Source of the DNA: Candidatus Poribacteria bacterium
Lineage (GTDB): Bacteria > Poribacteria > WGA-4E > PCPOR2b
Reading direction: 5' to 3'
Assembly (NCBI GenBank): GCA_022822785.1
Contig: JAJEAL010000090.1
Location: 1 to 64,000, forward strand
Length of the DNA: 64,000 bases
Part shown: one piece after another, positions 37,094 to 46,004 of the stretch
How positions within the stretch are numbered: the stretch's first letter is position 1
Layout: every line of letters begins with the position of its first letter
The notes under the pieces: model-generated
Database searches by the model: none
Told to the model about the DNA's origin: nothing
What the model saw: the letters and a program-made list of their open reading frames with translations, nothing else
Position numbers and translations under genes: made by a program

Positions 37094-39115
37094 TCATCGG
37101 ACAACGGTCATCCGGCGCGTTCTCCGATAATCCCCCGCCTCCAGCGTGTAGAAATACACTCCGCTACTGACAGACTCTCCCATATCATTCCGCCCATCCC
37201 AGTACGCGGCCCTCTCTCGTGAAACATAACTACCCGCAGGTTTGGTGCCCAAATCTAACTCCTGTACCAGATGCCCAGCCACATCATAAATACGAATCCG
37301 CACATGAGCAGTTTCCGCGAGTTGGTAGGGAATCCACGTTTCTGGATTGAAGGGGTTGGGGAAATTTGGTAAGAGCGCATTACCTCGTATCCGTCCCCAT
37401 AGAGTCGGCTGCTTATCCTGATGATTCACTACACTCAAAGCATCAATAGTCTGTGTTAGGTTAAGGGCGATAAAACGTCCACCGTTGACCCCGGTGACGA
37501 AATCTTCAGCGCCTGTACCGTTAAGATTAGCACGATGGATCCTGCCCGGATTCAAGTCCGTCCAGTAGATTTTCTCTCCATATGGATCGACCGCAATACC
37601 CCATGGATAATTCAATCTTGTCTTTCCAAGATCTATATTTGCTGGCTTTAGCACTGTTTGGGGTTTTGTTCCATCAAAGTTCAGACGGCGGATTATTCCC
37701 GCGCCCGTAGTAAAGTTTATCTCTGTTGAGTAGATTTTACCCCTTTTAACATCCAAAGCGATACCTTGTGGCACCCTGCGCGACTCGACGACATCTTCAA
37801 TGTCTGTCCCGTCAAGGTTGGCTCGCTGGATTTTTTCTGCTTCGGAATTCGTCCAGTATATCTTACCGTTATTTATATCCATAGCGACATCGGCCGGTCC
37901 GGCAACTTCTCTGGCAATTAGCGTTTCAATATCTGTACCATTGAGGTTGGATCGCTGAATGCCCGCACACCCATCCGCCCAGTACATCTTTCCCCTATTC
38001 GTGTCCAAGGCAATACCGGCGGGCCAACACAATCCATCAATGACGAGATTCTCAATATTGGTGCCATCGAAGTTCGCTCGCTGGATTTTCCCTCCTTCGG
38101 AATTCGTCCAGTATATTTTTTGCTCATCTGTATCCAGAGCGATGCCGCTTGGACTCAATTCCGTTGTTATAATCATTTCGATGTTGGTCCCGTCAAGGTT
38201 TGAACGTTGGATTTTTGGGGGAAATTTATAGTCTGTCCAATATAGCTTTCGACCATCTGCACCTACGGCCATCCCAAGTATCCGTTTCACCCCGGTTGTG
38301 AAGACATCTTCGATATTTGTGCCATCGAGATCTGACCGATGGATTTTTCCTGTCTTCCACTCTGTCCAGTATAGTTTTTCAGCCACTGAATCGACAACTA
38401 TGGCTGATGGAAAGTCCAAACCAACCGCCGTTTCTTCGACATTTTTCCCATCAAGATCTGCCCGAAAGATCGTTCCTATATCGGTCCAGTAGATTTTTCC
38501 AGCAATTGGAGCGACTGCTACCTTCAGTGGGTTCCGCAATCCTTCTGTGACGAGATCTTCAACCTCTGTGCCGTTGAGGTTTGAACGCTGAATTTTTCGC
38601 GTATCAGAATCCGCCCAGTAAATTTTCCCCTCCTTTTTGTCAACAGCGATGCCTCGTGGCCACTGTACTCTGTCTTTCCACGTGACAATTTCCTCAACCT
38701 CTGTGCCATCGAGATTTGAGCGTTGGATGATATGTGTATCTGTCCAGTATAGTTTGCCTCCACTTGTATCCACATCAAGGTAGTAGGGCAAACCCGATTT
38801 CGCTATGATAATATCTTCTACGTTTGTCCCATCAAGGTTCGCTCGTTGAATTTTCCTCGTTTTACTGTCCGCCCAGTAAATTTTTTGGTTCTTTTCATCG
38901 ACGGCGATACCGATAGGAGATCTCAGCAGAACCGGAACAGGGGTTTCCATATTCCCACCGTCAAGGTCCACGCGGTGAATCCCTTTGTTGTCCGTCCAAT
39001 ATAGCTTGTCTGCTTCTGCGGTTGTGTAACCGGACAACAGTACGAATGAGATCATCAAACCGAACCACCGGATATAAGCGACACTCCAGTTCGTCTGTCC
39101 CCTTTCTTTTTTCAG
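37094..39115 (-). CDS. exported YWTD beta-propeller protein with C-terminal sorting domain; likely CTG start
   Basis: A 673-residue protein. From about residue 35 it carries 12 YWTD-type repeats (KLYWTD, KIYWAD and variants), enough for two six-bladed propellers of the LDL-receptor type. One repeat reads YSTE. The last 85 residues are the NFPNPFNPETW sorting-type domain ending in RRMTVVR. Starting at the annotated-looking TTG 39058 or ATG 39055 gives a poor signal peptide. The same frame continues upstream to CTG 39115, preceded by AAAGGAG at 7 bases, and yields KKERGQTNWSVAYIRWFGLM plus a hydrophobic stretch ending in AEA, a good signal peptide. The start is therefore inferred as CTG. It is a probable surface-binding cargo of the PorU/PorV route. 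Confidence 0.78.
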   Translation of the reverse strand: MKKERGQTNWSVAYIRWFGLMISFVLLSGYTTAEADKLYWTDNKGIHRVDLDGGNMETPVPVLLRSPIGIAVDEKNQKIYWADSKTRKIQRANLDGTNVEDIIIAKSGLPYYLDVDTSGGKLYWTDTHIIQRSNLDGTEVEEIVTWKDRVQWPRGIAVDKKEGKIYWADSDTRKIQRSNLNGTEVEDLVTEGLRNPLKVAVAPIAGKIYWTDIGTIFRADLDGKNVEETAVGLDFPSAIVVDSVAEKLYWTEWKTGKIHRSDLDGTNIEDVFTTGVKRILGMAVGADGRKLYWTDYKFPPKIQRSNLDGTNIEMIITTELSPSGIALDTDEQKIYWTNSEGGKIQRANFDGTNIENLVIDGLCWPAGIALDTNRGKMYWADGCAGIQRSNLNGTDIETLIAREVAGPADVAMDINNGKIYWTNSEAEKIQRANLDGTDIEDVVESRRVPQGIALDVKRGKIYSTEINFTTGAGIIRRLNFDGTKPQTVLKPANIDLGKTRLNYPWGIAVDPYGEKIYWTDLNPGRIHRANLNGTGAEDFVTGVNGGRFIALNLTQTIDALSVVNHQDKQPTLWGRIRGNALLPNFPNPFNPETWIPYQLAETAHVRIRIYDVAGHLVQELDLGTKPAGSYVSRERAAYWDGRNDMGESVSSGVYFYTLEAGDYRRTRRMTVVR

Positions 39116-39165
39116 CGTTTCACTCCTTTCGGACCCTCTTGTGCAGTAACCCGGCCCAGCAAAAC

Positions 39166-41712
39166 CTACTTTTGGACAACCATTTTCCGGGTTGCGCTAA
39201 AACTGCCGGTGTGAAGTTCGTACCAGTAAATGCCGCTGGAAACCATTTCTCCAGCATCATTCCGTCCATCCCAATACGCAGCACTCTCTCGTGAAAGATA
39301 ACCGCCCGTAGGTTTGGTGCCTAGATCTAACTCCCGCACCAGATGCCCAGCGACATCGTAAATACGGATTTGTACATGGGCAGCCTCTGATAGTTGGTAG
39401 GGTATCCATGTTTCGGGGTTGAAGGGGTTGGGGTAGTTGGGCAGCAATTTGGTTTCTGTGACCGGCAATTCGAGGTGAGATAACCACGCTTTGAGCAGGT
39501 TGTGGGCAATGTGTGCACCACGCGAGGGCGGGTCCAGCGATTCTAACGCTGTGAGGGCTTGGAATTGACGTTTGACGCTTGATGTCTGATAACTGATAGT
39601 TGGGTTTAAATCGTCAATGGGGAACGCAGGGGCTGCAGCATTTTCGCCCAAATGTGAGCCGATGTGTCCCAAATCAGACACATCCACCTTTCCATCGCCG
39701 TTAACATCTCCGGTGAGATCTGAGCCAACTTGTCCGAATTGAGAAGCAGCCGCTACCAAATCCAAGATATTCACTGCTCCATCCCGATTGATGTCATAAG
39801 ACACAACCGGTGCTGGAGGGAGCAGAGACCTACCATCCCATATCAGCATTTTGCCGGTTTCATAATTCATGGTAAGGAGTACCGAAGCATCTCGACTGAC
39901 ACCAAGATATTCAGGAAGGGGAGGGTGTTGTATCCGCTTTTGCTCGCGCCAATCCCATATCCGCAGCCCCGCCTCACCGTTAGCGAAGAGATATCGACCA
40001 TCGCCGCTAAAGTGGATGGGCCACGTTACATATAGGTCGAGTGTTAGCAGATGTTGTGGTTGTTCTCGGAGTTCCCATACTGCCATTCGGCTAGAATTGA
40101 CGACAGCAAGAAGAGGGGGGCTATCAGGCGAGGGGATAAATGTCGGTACGCCCTCCACCGGTGAGTGCAACGGATAGCGATAGATGTATTTGCCATCTTG
40201 TTGTTCCCACAGATGGATAAGGTCATCCCTATCCCTGGCGGCTAAGTAGATATCCCCAGCACTGAAAGCGGCGGAAGCGTATCCTCGTCTCTCCAACACT
40301 TCTCGATTTTCGGGATCATTGATGTCAATGAGGAAACGCTCAGTAGCAATGCGCTGTCCGGTTTGACTGAAAGCAATAGTGCTATGCCCAGAGTAGCGAA
40401 ACTGCCCGGTGACCTCACCGGTGTAAATGTCCCGTAGTTCAATCCACGGATCCTGTCCCACCGCGATGGTTCGGCTATCCGGGGAAATGGCAAACTCACG
40501 AAACGTTTCGTTGTGCGAGACGATAACTTTTCGGAGGGAACGGGAGGGGACATCCCAAATCTTCAGCATCGCGGGGTTTACCATTACCAAGGAGCGTCCA
40601 TCCGGGCTCAATTTCCAATCATATCCCGAAAGATAGTCCGCCCATAACGCCAAGCGACGGTCATGTTCGATATCCCAGAGCACAACTTCGCTAATATGGT
40701 ACCGGAACAGACCGACCTTTTCATCGGGCGACAGAGAGAAATCCTTCAAAATGAAGAGCTCATCTCCAAATTGGTTGAGTTGTGCGCCGGTGTGCACATC
40801 AAAAACACGAACATAGTCGTTTCGTCTGTTAGGTTCTACCGCCCAATTCCATGTCTGCGTTGTGACATATAGCCGTTGACTGTCTGAACTAAAAAACAGT
40901 TTTCGGACTTCGCCTTCATCGTCATTCCGCCACGTCCGAATTAATTGGCGCGTTTGGACGTCCCACAGATATACCCGTGTGGAGTCTGGTCTTGCTGTTG
41001 CGATATAGCGACCATCCGGACTATAGGAGACGTGGGTAACCCAATCGATGTGTCCTTCGAGATGTCCGACCAGTTTGCGTGTGGATACATCCCAAATCTC
41101 CACGTCCGGGCGTTGAGATCCGACGACAAGAGAATTACCATCCGGACTGAAAACCAGCGAGAGAACCATCGGCGGTGACAAGCAGCTCTGTCCATAGCCC
41201 CCAGAATCATTATAGCTATAACAATTCTTCGTGGGTCGGCGTTCCCCTGTCATCTGGCCGAGATAATCGTTATCCTTCCAATTCCACAGATGGATCTGAT
41301 CACGATAAGTTACAGCAAGCAGAGGCGCAGCCGTACTGAATGCAACCAAATGTATCCTCTCCAATGTTGATTCCAACCGGCGAATCCGTTTTCGCGTTGC
41401 GATTTCCCATATTTCAATGGAAGGTTTCGCCGTGCCGTCCAGATCGACAATGATTGCCAACCACGCCCCATCTGGACTTAGCGTTACTCTTCCCCAGTGT
41501 AATACCCCTTCGGCAAACTTGTCGATGATTGTATTCGTGTCCGGATTGACAATTTCGATGCGGTCTGCCATCACCCGTAAAACTGCGCCATCCGGCAGGA
41601 AGTGGGCTTGGTGAAGAACGCCTTCTCCAAGCGAACCGATTGGTTCAACTGCGCTAGCCATGGTAGCAGTGAACAGGGCGAGGCATAGAGAGAATGCAAA
41701 TCGCTTTTTCAT
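39166..41712 (-). CDS. exported WD40 protein with dockerin and C-terminal sorting domain
   Basis: An 848-residue protein with signal peptide (residues 1-21, cut after ASA). A WD40 propeller region covers about 25-640 (SPDGNSLVVGSQRPDVEIWD, LEGHIDWVTHVSYSPDGRYI). A type I dockerin covers about 645-705 with two calcium loops, DINRDGAVNILDL and DVNGDGKVDVSDL. The NYPNPFNPETW sorting domain covers about 765-848 and ends in TRKMVVQK. Dockerins bind cohesin domains of scaffold proteins. No cohesin is seen in the window. AAAGGAGGAGG precedes the ATG. It lies upstream of the YWTD gene and has an almost identical C-terminal domain, so both are probably exported and anchored by the same machinery. Confidence 0.85.
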   Translation of the reverse strand: MKKRFAFSLCLALFTATMASAVEPIGSLGEGVLHQAHFLPDGAVLRVMADRIEIVNPDTNTIIDKFAEGVLHWGRVTLSPDGAWLAIIVDLDGTAKPSIEIWEIATRKRIRRLESTLERIHLVAFSTAAPLLAVTYRDQIHLWNWKDNDYLGQMTGERRPTKNCYSYNDSGGYGQSCLSPPMVLSLVFSPDGNSLVVGSQRPDVEIWDVSTRKLVGHLEGHIDWVTHVSYSPDGRYIATARPDSTRVYLWDVQTRQLIRTWRNDDEGEVRKLFFSSDSQRLYVTTQTWNWAVEPNRRNDYVRVFDVHTGAQLNQFGDELFILKDFSLSPDEKVGLFRYHISEVVLWDIEHDRRLALWADYLSGYDWKLSPDGRSLVMVNPAMLKIWDVPSRSLRKVIVSHNETFREFAISPDSRTIAVGQDPWIELRDIYTGEVTGQFRYSGHSTIAFSQTGQRIATERFLIDINDPENREVLERRGYASAAFSAGDIYLAARDRDDLIHLWEQQDGKYIYRYPLHSPVEGVPTFIPSPDSPPLLAVVNSSRMAVWELREQPQHLLTLDLYVTWPIHFSGDGRYLFANGEAGLRIWDWREQKRIQHPPLPEYLGVSRDASVLLTMNYETGKMLIWDGRSLLPPAPVVSYDINRDGAVNILDLVAAASQFGQVGSDLTGDVNGDGKVDVSDLGHIGSHLGENAAAPAFPIDDLNPTISYQTSSVKRQFQALTALESLDPPSRGAHIAHNLLKAWLSHLELPVTETKLLPNYPNPFNPETWIPYQLSEAAHVQIRIYDVAGHLVRELDLGTKPTGGYLSRESAAYWDGRNDAGEMVSSGIYWYELHTGSFSATRKMVVQK

Positions 41713-41895
41713 GGGTGCCTCCTCCTTTATTTTACCGGTGTAAATTGAAACTGGAAAATTGCACGACTGTTAATGTTACACGGCAATCATAACATCTCAC
41801 AAGGAAGATGCAAATAGTGTGCCAAACTTGGCAAAAGTTGGATTTAGCCTTTGTAAGCGAATGTCTTACGGTTTATGGCGAGACGAGCCCTTGGT

Positions 41896-41916
41896 ATTGT
41901 TCATTTTTTGAACAAT
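41896..41916. other. 8-bp palindrome with T5 loop
   Basis: ATTGTTCA (41896-41903) is complementary to TGAACAAT (41909-41916) around TTTTT. A further GTTCA half-site follows at 41920. It lies in the 261-base gap upstream of the WD40 gene and downstream of the next minus-strand gene. It could be an operator for the WD40 gene or an RNA hairpin. No regulator is known. Confidence 0.35.
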
Positions 41917-41973
41917 TCTGTTCAGAGGATTGATAATCTTTGTTCCTTTCCGGACAAACTTTGTTCTTCCGCT

Positions 41974-42918
41974 TCACACGTCAATGCGTTTCGTTACTGA
42001 GTGGGTCGGACCGCCCCATCGAGGAATTGCAACGGTCCATTGACCCGCGGGGCCTCCAGCGACAAGAATAATGACATCTTCGGGGAGTCGCGTTGTCTGT
42101 TGGTGGATATATGCCTGTATATCGCTCCTGCCAAAGCCATCTCTGGCGATTGTTTTCATGTGTTCAAGGCTAAACACAAGGACAATCTCGGAGGACGGCG
42201 GTCCCAGCGCCGAAATGCTCTCGCAGATGGTATCCAAGATATTTTCTGCTGTGCTTCCACTGGAACCGATGTGATACGGAGAGGAACCTGCGTGGACAGT
42301 CACGGTGCTGTCGGAAGGTTTGAATCCGCGCTCGACGTGCAAGGGCTGCCACAAACTCTCCTCCTCTCGCTCAGCGATGCAGAAGGTGTACTTACCGGCA
42401 TGACCCAGAGTTGAGCGGTCTAATTCGCCGGGCAGCGCGCCACCGATATTCGTGCCGATTAGGCGGATAGCCCGACCAATGGTTGCATTTGCCCGCCATC
42501 CCTGCCCAAAAACGTTGAAACCATCGTTGATGTCCAGCTGCTTTCGGATGGGACCATTGATAATGAGCAACGGGGTAGAGTCAGCGGTCGTCACCTGAAC
42601 GCCGTGCAGATTGAACGGTTCCTCAGTAATTGCCTCGACTGCTGCGATAACGACCGGCATATATTCCGGTTTGCAACCCGCCATCACTGCGTTAATGGCG
42701 ATACGTTCGATTGTTGCGTGTCCCCACTTGGGTGGGATCGATGCGAGCAGTTCAGCCGGCTGCCTGTCCGTACCGGCTAACATTTTTTCGACCCGATCTG
42801 GTGTCGGTGGAACGACCGGCAAGCCATCTGTCCAACCGTTTTGGTAGCAGCGCTCGATGAGGTCTGCATCTTCAGCTGCTTCAATCTGATCTGACTGCCA
42901 TTGGATTTGTGTCATCAT
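41974..42918 (-). CDS. conserved protein of unknown function with DGLPVVPPT motif
   Basis: A 314-residue soluble protein with no signal peptide or membrane segment. The N-terminal part reads ERCYQNGWTDGLPVVPPTPD, a motif I have seen in conserved proteins of unassigned function. Further features are a GGALPGELDRSTLGHAGK block near residue 160 and a Gly/Pro-rich VAGGPAGQWT block near the end. No catalytic site is recognised. The ATG at 42918 is preferred because AAGGAAA lies just upstream; the frame opens five codons earlier. It is transcribed divergently from the M81 peptidase gene, with about 100 bases between starts, so the two may share a control region. Confidence 0.7.
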   Translation of the reverse strand: MMTQIQWQSDQIEAAEDADLIERCYQNGWTDGLPVVPPTPDRVEKMLAGTDRQPAELLASIPPKWGHATIERIAINAVMAGCKPEYMPVVIAAVEAITEEPFNLHGVQVTTADSTPLLIINGPIRKQLDINDGFNVFGQGWRANATIGRAIRLIGTNIGGALPGELDRSTLGHAGKYTFCIAEREEESLWQPLHVERGFKPSDSTVTVHAGSSPYHIGSSGSTAENILDTICESISALGPPSSEIVLVFSLEHMKTIARDGFGRSDIQAYIHQQTTRLPEDVIILVAGGPAGQWTVAIPRWGGPTHSVTKRIDV

Positions 42919-43016
42919 AAATTTCCTTTCCATTTCTGAGTTTTTGTGCTATTATGCGTAAAATATAGGAAGAGATAACATCTTACGCAGTACGCTATAC
43001 TAACGGAGATATACTT

Positions 43017-44486
43017 ATGCGTATCGCAACGGGTTGCATCGGTCATGAGACAAATACATTTTCATCTGTGCCAACCACTATTGACGACTTTAAGCGGAGT
43101 TACCGCATCGGCGATGAGATAATTTCGGCATTCAGACAGACGAGCACCATCACCGGCGGGTTTATTGAGAACTCAGAGAAGCTAGGTATCCAGATTATTC
43201 CCCTCCTATGGACATTTGCGACTCCTTCTGGCGCCGTTGAGCAGGAGGCGTACGACACGCTTAAAGGCGAGTTCCTCGACCACCTACGAAACGCTGGACA
43301 AATTGACGGGGTGTTCCTTGATTTGCACGGTGCAATGGCAACAGAGGAGATCGAAGATGCCGAAGGGGATCTAATCCGATCGGTACGTGAAATTGTTGGC
43401 TCCCTCCCAATCGTTGTGACGCTAGACCTTCACGCAAACATCACTGCTGAGATGGCGAAACACAGTGACACGATTATTGGGTTCGACACCTACCCCCATG
43501 TCGATTGTTATGACCGAGGTGTTGAGGCAGCACAGGTGGTATCCGATATTGTTCGGGGAAATATCCGTCCGACAATGGCGTATCGGCAACTACCGTTCCT
43601 AACCTCGCCGCCGGCACAGTGTACGATGAAACCTTTGATGAGCGGGATAGTGGAACGCTTGCACGCTCTCGAAGCGGAGCCGGGGGTGGTAACGGCGACC
43701 CTATCCATGGGTTTTCCCTTCGCGGATATACGTGATGCCGGGGTCTCGGTGCTCGTGACGACCGACGATGATCAGCAGCTGGCTGAAACTCATGCAAACG
43801 AGTTTGCACACTACATCTGGGATATACGGGACGCATTTAACCTGAACCTCGTTTCTGTTGAAGAGGCAATCGAGATTGCGAATCAGTCGGAAGGACAGCC
43901 CATTGTTCTCGCGGAGGGTTCGGATAACCCCGGTGGCGGCGGTCCGTGCGATGGAACGATTATTCTTCGGAAGTTTATTGATGCCGATGTCCAGAATGCC
44001 GTTATCGCCATAATCGCTGACCCGGAGTCCGTATCACTTGCGATCGATGCAGGTGTTGGCAATACAGTGGCGCTCAATGTTGGTGGAAAGACGATTCCGC
44101 TGCACGGCGAGCCGGTTGCGTTAACAGGTTATGTGAAAACAATCTCCGATGGCGCATATATTAATAAAGGACCTATGGCACGCGGTGTCAGAAATAGTTT
44201 GGGACGAGCAGCCGTCGTCAAAGTCGGCGGCGTCGAGATTATCCTGACAGAGCGACGTGTCCAACCCATTGACGCTGAAGTGCTTCGCAGTGTCGGAATT
44301 GAACCTAGAGATCGGAAACTGATTGTCCTCAAATCGGCTGTTCATTTCCGCGCGGATTACACACCAATCGCGCATGAGATTTTGGAGGTAGATACCCCCG
44401 GCGTGCATAGCCCGGACCTCTTCTCCTACGATTATCAGAAGGTCCGACGCCCCATTTATCCGCTGGATACAGCCGTTGAGTTTTAG
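43017..44486 (+). CDS. mlrC: M81-family metallopeptidase (microcystinase C-like)
   Basis: A 489-residue protein of the MlrC/M81 family, zinc peptidases first known for degrading linearised microcystin. It starts RIATGCIGHETNTFSS. It has DLHGAM (about 101-106) and LDLHANIT (about 141-148) with likely metal ligands, GFDTYPHVD (about 159-167), and the C-terminal domain motif DNPGGGGPCDGT. MlrC-like proteins are widespread and mostly act on other small peptides or amides, so microcystin activity is not implied. It has no signal peptide. GGAGAT precedes the ATG. It is divergent from the preceding gene and followed after 64 bases by the nucleosidase gene on the same strand. Confidence 0.87.
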   Translation: MRIATGCIGHETNTFSSVPTTIDDFKRSYRIGDEIISAFRQTSTITGGFIENSEKLGIQIIPLLWTFATPSGAVEQEAYDTLKGEFLDHLRNAGQIDGVFLDLHGAMATEEIEDAEGDLIRSVREIVGSLPIVVTLDLHANITAEMAKHSDTIIGFDTYPHVDCYDRGVEAAQVVSDIVRGNIRPTMAYRQLPFLTSPPAQCTMKPLMSGIVERLHALEAEPGVVTATLSMGFPFADIRDAGVSVLVTTDDDQQLAETHANEFAHYIWDIRDAFNLNLVSVEEAIEIANQSEGQPIVLAEGSDNPGGGGPCDGTIILRKFIDADVQNAVIAIIADPESVSLAIDAGVGNTVALNVGGKTIPLHGEPVALTGYVKTISDGAYINKGPMARGVRNSLGRAAVVKVGGVEIILTERRVQPIDAEVLRSVGIEPRDRKLIVLKSAVHFRADYTPIAHEILEVDTPGVHSPDLFSYDYQKVRRPIYPLDTAVEF

Positions 44487-44550
44487 TGCACTGAACCTAT
44501 GGTTATTCCGTCTTTCACAACAAACTCATTTTAGGTGTTAGAGGATTACT

Positions 44551-45864
44551 ATGAGAACAACTTTACACATCGCGTTCATCTGGAACGTAGTCCTGCTTTT
44601 GCTCATTTCAGGAGTTGGTGCAGCACACGCCTCGTCCATCGCAATACTCGGCGCATTTGATGAGGAGGTCACAATCCTTGAGGCACAACTTGTCGCCCCA
44701 AGCGCACACACAATTGAAGGGATACAATTCCTCACAGGGACACTCAACGGACAAAACGTCGTTATCGCAAGGACGGGGGTCGGCAAAGTCAACGCGGCGA
44801 TGACAGCCACGCTGCTCATTGAGCACTTTCGTCCCAATCGGGTCATCTTCACAGGGGTCGCCGGTGGACTGAATCCGGGCCTGCAAATCGGCGATATTGT
44901 CATCGCAGAAAAGACGGCACAACACGATTTGGGGAGAATGGAGTCAACCGAAATCGAAAACACAGGCGTTAGGAATCCCATCAATGGACAGCGCAATCCC
45001 GTCTTCTTTCCCGCTGATCCTGATCTCATGCAGATAGTAGACACTGCTCTGGAGGGTATCGAACTCACCCCATTCCAAACCGCTCAGGGTCAACGGCATC
45101 CGAGAATCACCAAAGGAACGGTCGTAACTGGGGATGTGTTTGTCGCTTCCGATGCGAAAAAAACGGCCTTGCACAAGAACCTTGATGGAGACGCTGTCGA
45201 GATGGAGGGCGCAGCAGTTGCCCAAATCTGCTGGCAACACAATATCCCTTGCTTAGTCATACGCAGCCTAAGCGATAATGCCAATGCATATGCTTCGGAA
45301 GATTTTCAGAAATACTATGAAATCGCTGCGCGCAACTCCGCCGCCCTCGTTACCCATATCGTCAGTCAATTCCATTCCGCGCAGTCAGTGCAGCCGGACA
45401 CGACAATCAATCAGGAGCAACAGAATCTTCCTCTATCACCACAGCAAAAGGGGCTTACCCCTGATGAACAGCGATTTCAAGAGATGCTTTCAGATGTTAC
45501 GCTCGTCGGTCACTTTACAGTCATAGGGATAGAAGATTCCGGGACACTCAGAGAAGAAAAGTATACCATCAAGAAGGTCACCAAAATGAGCAACAACTAT
45601 TGGCTCTTCTTTGCGCGAGTCCAGTACGGTAGGAGAGATGTAACAGTGCCACTGCAGCTTGAGGTCAAATGGGCTGGTGACACCCCCATCATTACATTGA
45701 CCGATTTGGAACTGCCAAACCTAGGAACCTACACTGCAAGGGTGTTAATCTATCGCGGGCAGTATGCTGGTACCTGGAGCAACAACAGAGTCGGAGGACA
45801 CCTGTTCGGAACAATAACCAAGAATACCGATGAATCAGAGAATCCGAACTCTCAGCAGGAGTAG
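44551..45864 (+). CDS. exported methylthioadenosine/S-adenosylhomocysteine nucleosidase with extra C-terminal domain
   Basis: A 437-residue protein. Residues 1-27 form a signal peptide (hydrophobic core, cut near AAHA). Residues 30-270 are a nucleosidase domain with the catalytic set conserved: GAFDEEV (Glu), VEMEGAAVAQ (Met-Glu) and RSLSDNANAY (Asp). The enzyme splits methylthioadenosine or S-adenosylhomocysteine to adenine and the thio-sugar, and is normally a cytoplasmic protein of about 230 residues. The extra 150 residues (280-430) form a strand-rich domain without a known family. Export of this activity suggests use of extracellular or periplasmic purine thio-nucleosides. It may feed MtnA, but the link is inference. 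AGAGG precedes the ATG. Confidence 0.85.
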   Translation: MRTTLHIAFIWNVVLLLLISGVGAAHASSIAILGAFDEEVTILEAQLVAPSAHTIEGIQFLTGTLNGQNVVIARTGVGKVNAAMTATLLIEHFRPNRVIFTGVAGGLNPGLQIGDIVIAEKTAQHDLGRMESTEIENTGVRNPINGQRNPVFFPADPDLMQIVDTALEGIELTPFQTAQGQRHPRITKGTVVTGDVFVASDAKKTALHKNLDGDAVEMEGAAVAQICWQHNIPCLVIRSLSDNANAYASEDFQKYYEIAARNSAALVTHIVSQFHSAQSVQPDTTINQEQQNLPLSPQQKGLTPDEQRFQEMLSDVTLVGHFTVIGIEDSGTLREEKYTIKKVTKMSNNYWLFFARVQYGRRDVTVPLQLEVKWAGDTPIITLTDLELPNLGTYTARVLIYRGQYAGTWSNNRVGGHLFGTITKNTDESENPNSQQE

Positions 45865-46004
45865 CAGATGCGGCTCCATTGAGTGGACGACACCATCGCA
45901 TAACAGGTTGAAGGCACACTTGGCGAAACGTATGATTTAGATGGCCTCCTCTGTTTGCCATTTGGCTGCCATTTCACATAACAACAATATAAGGAAATTT
46001 GACA

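Noticed and set aside
43017-44486. Microcystin degradation cluster
   Set aside because: Only an MlrC-like gene is present, without mlrA, mlrB or mlrD, and the family is wide.
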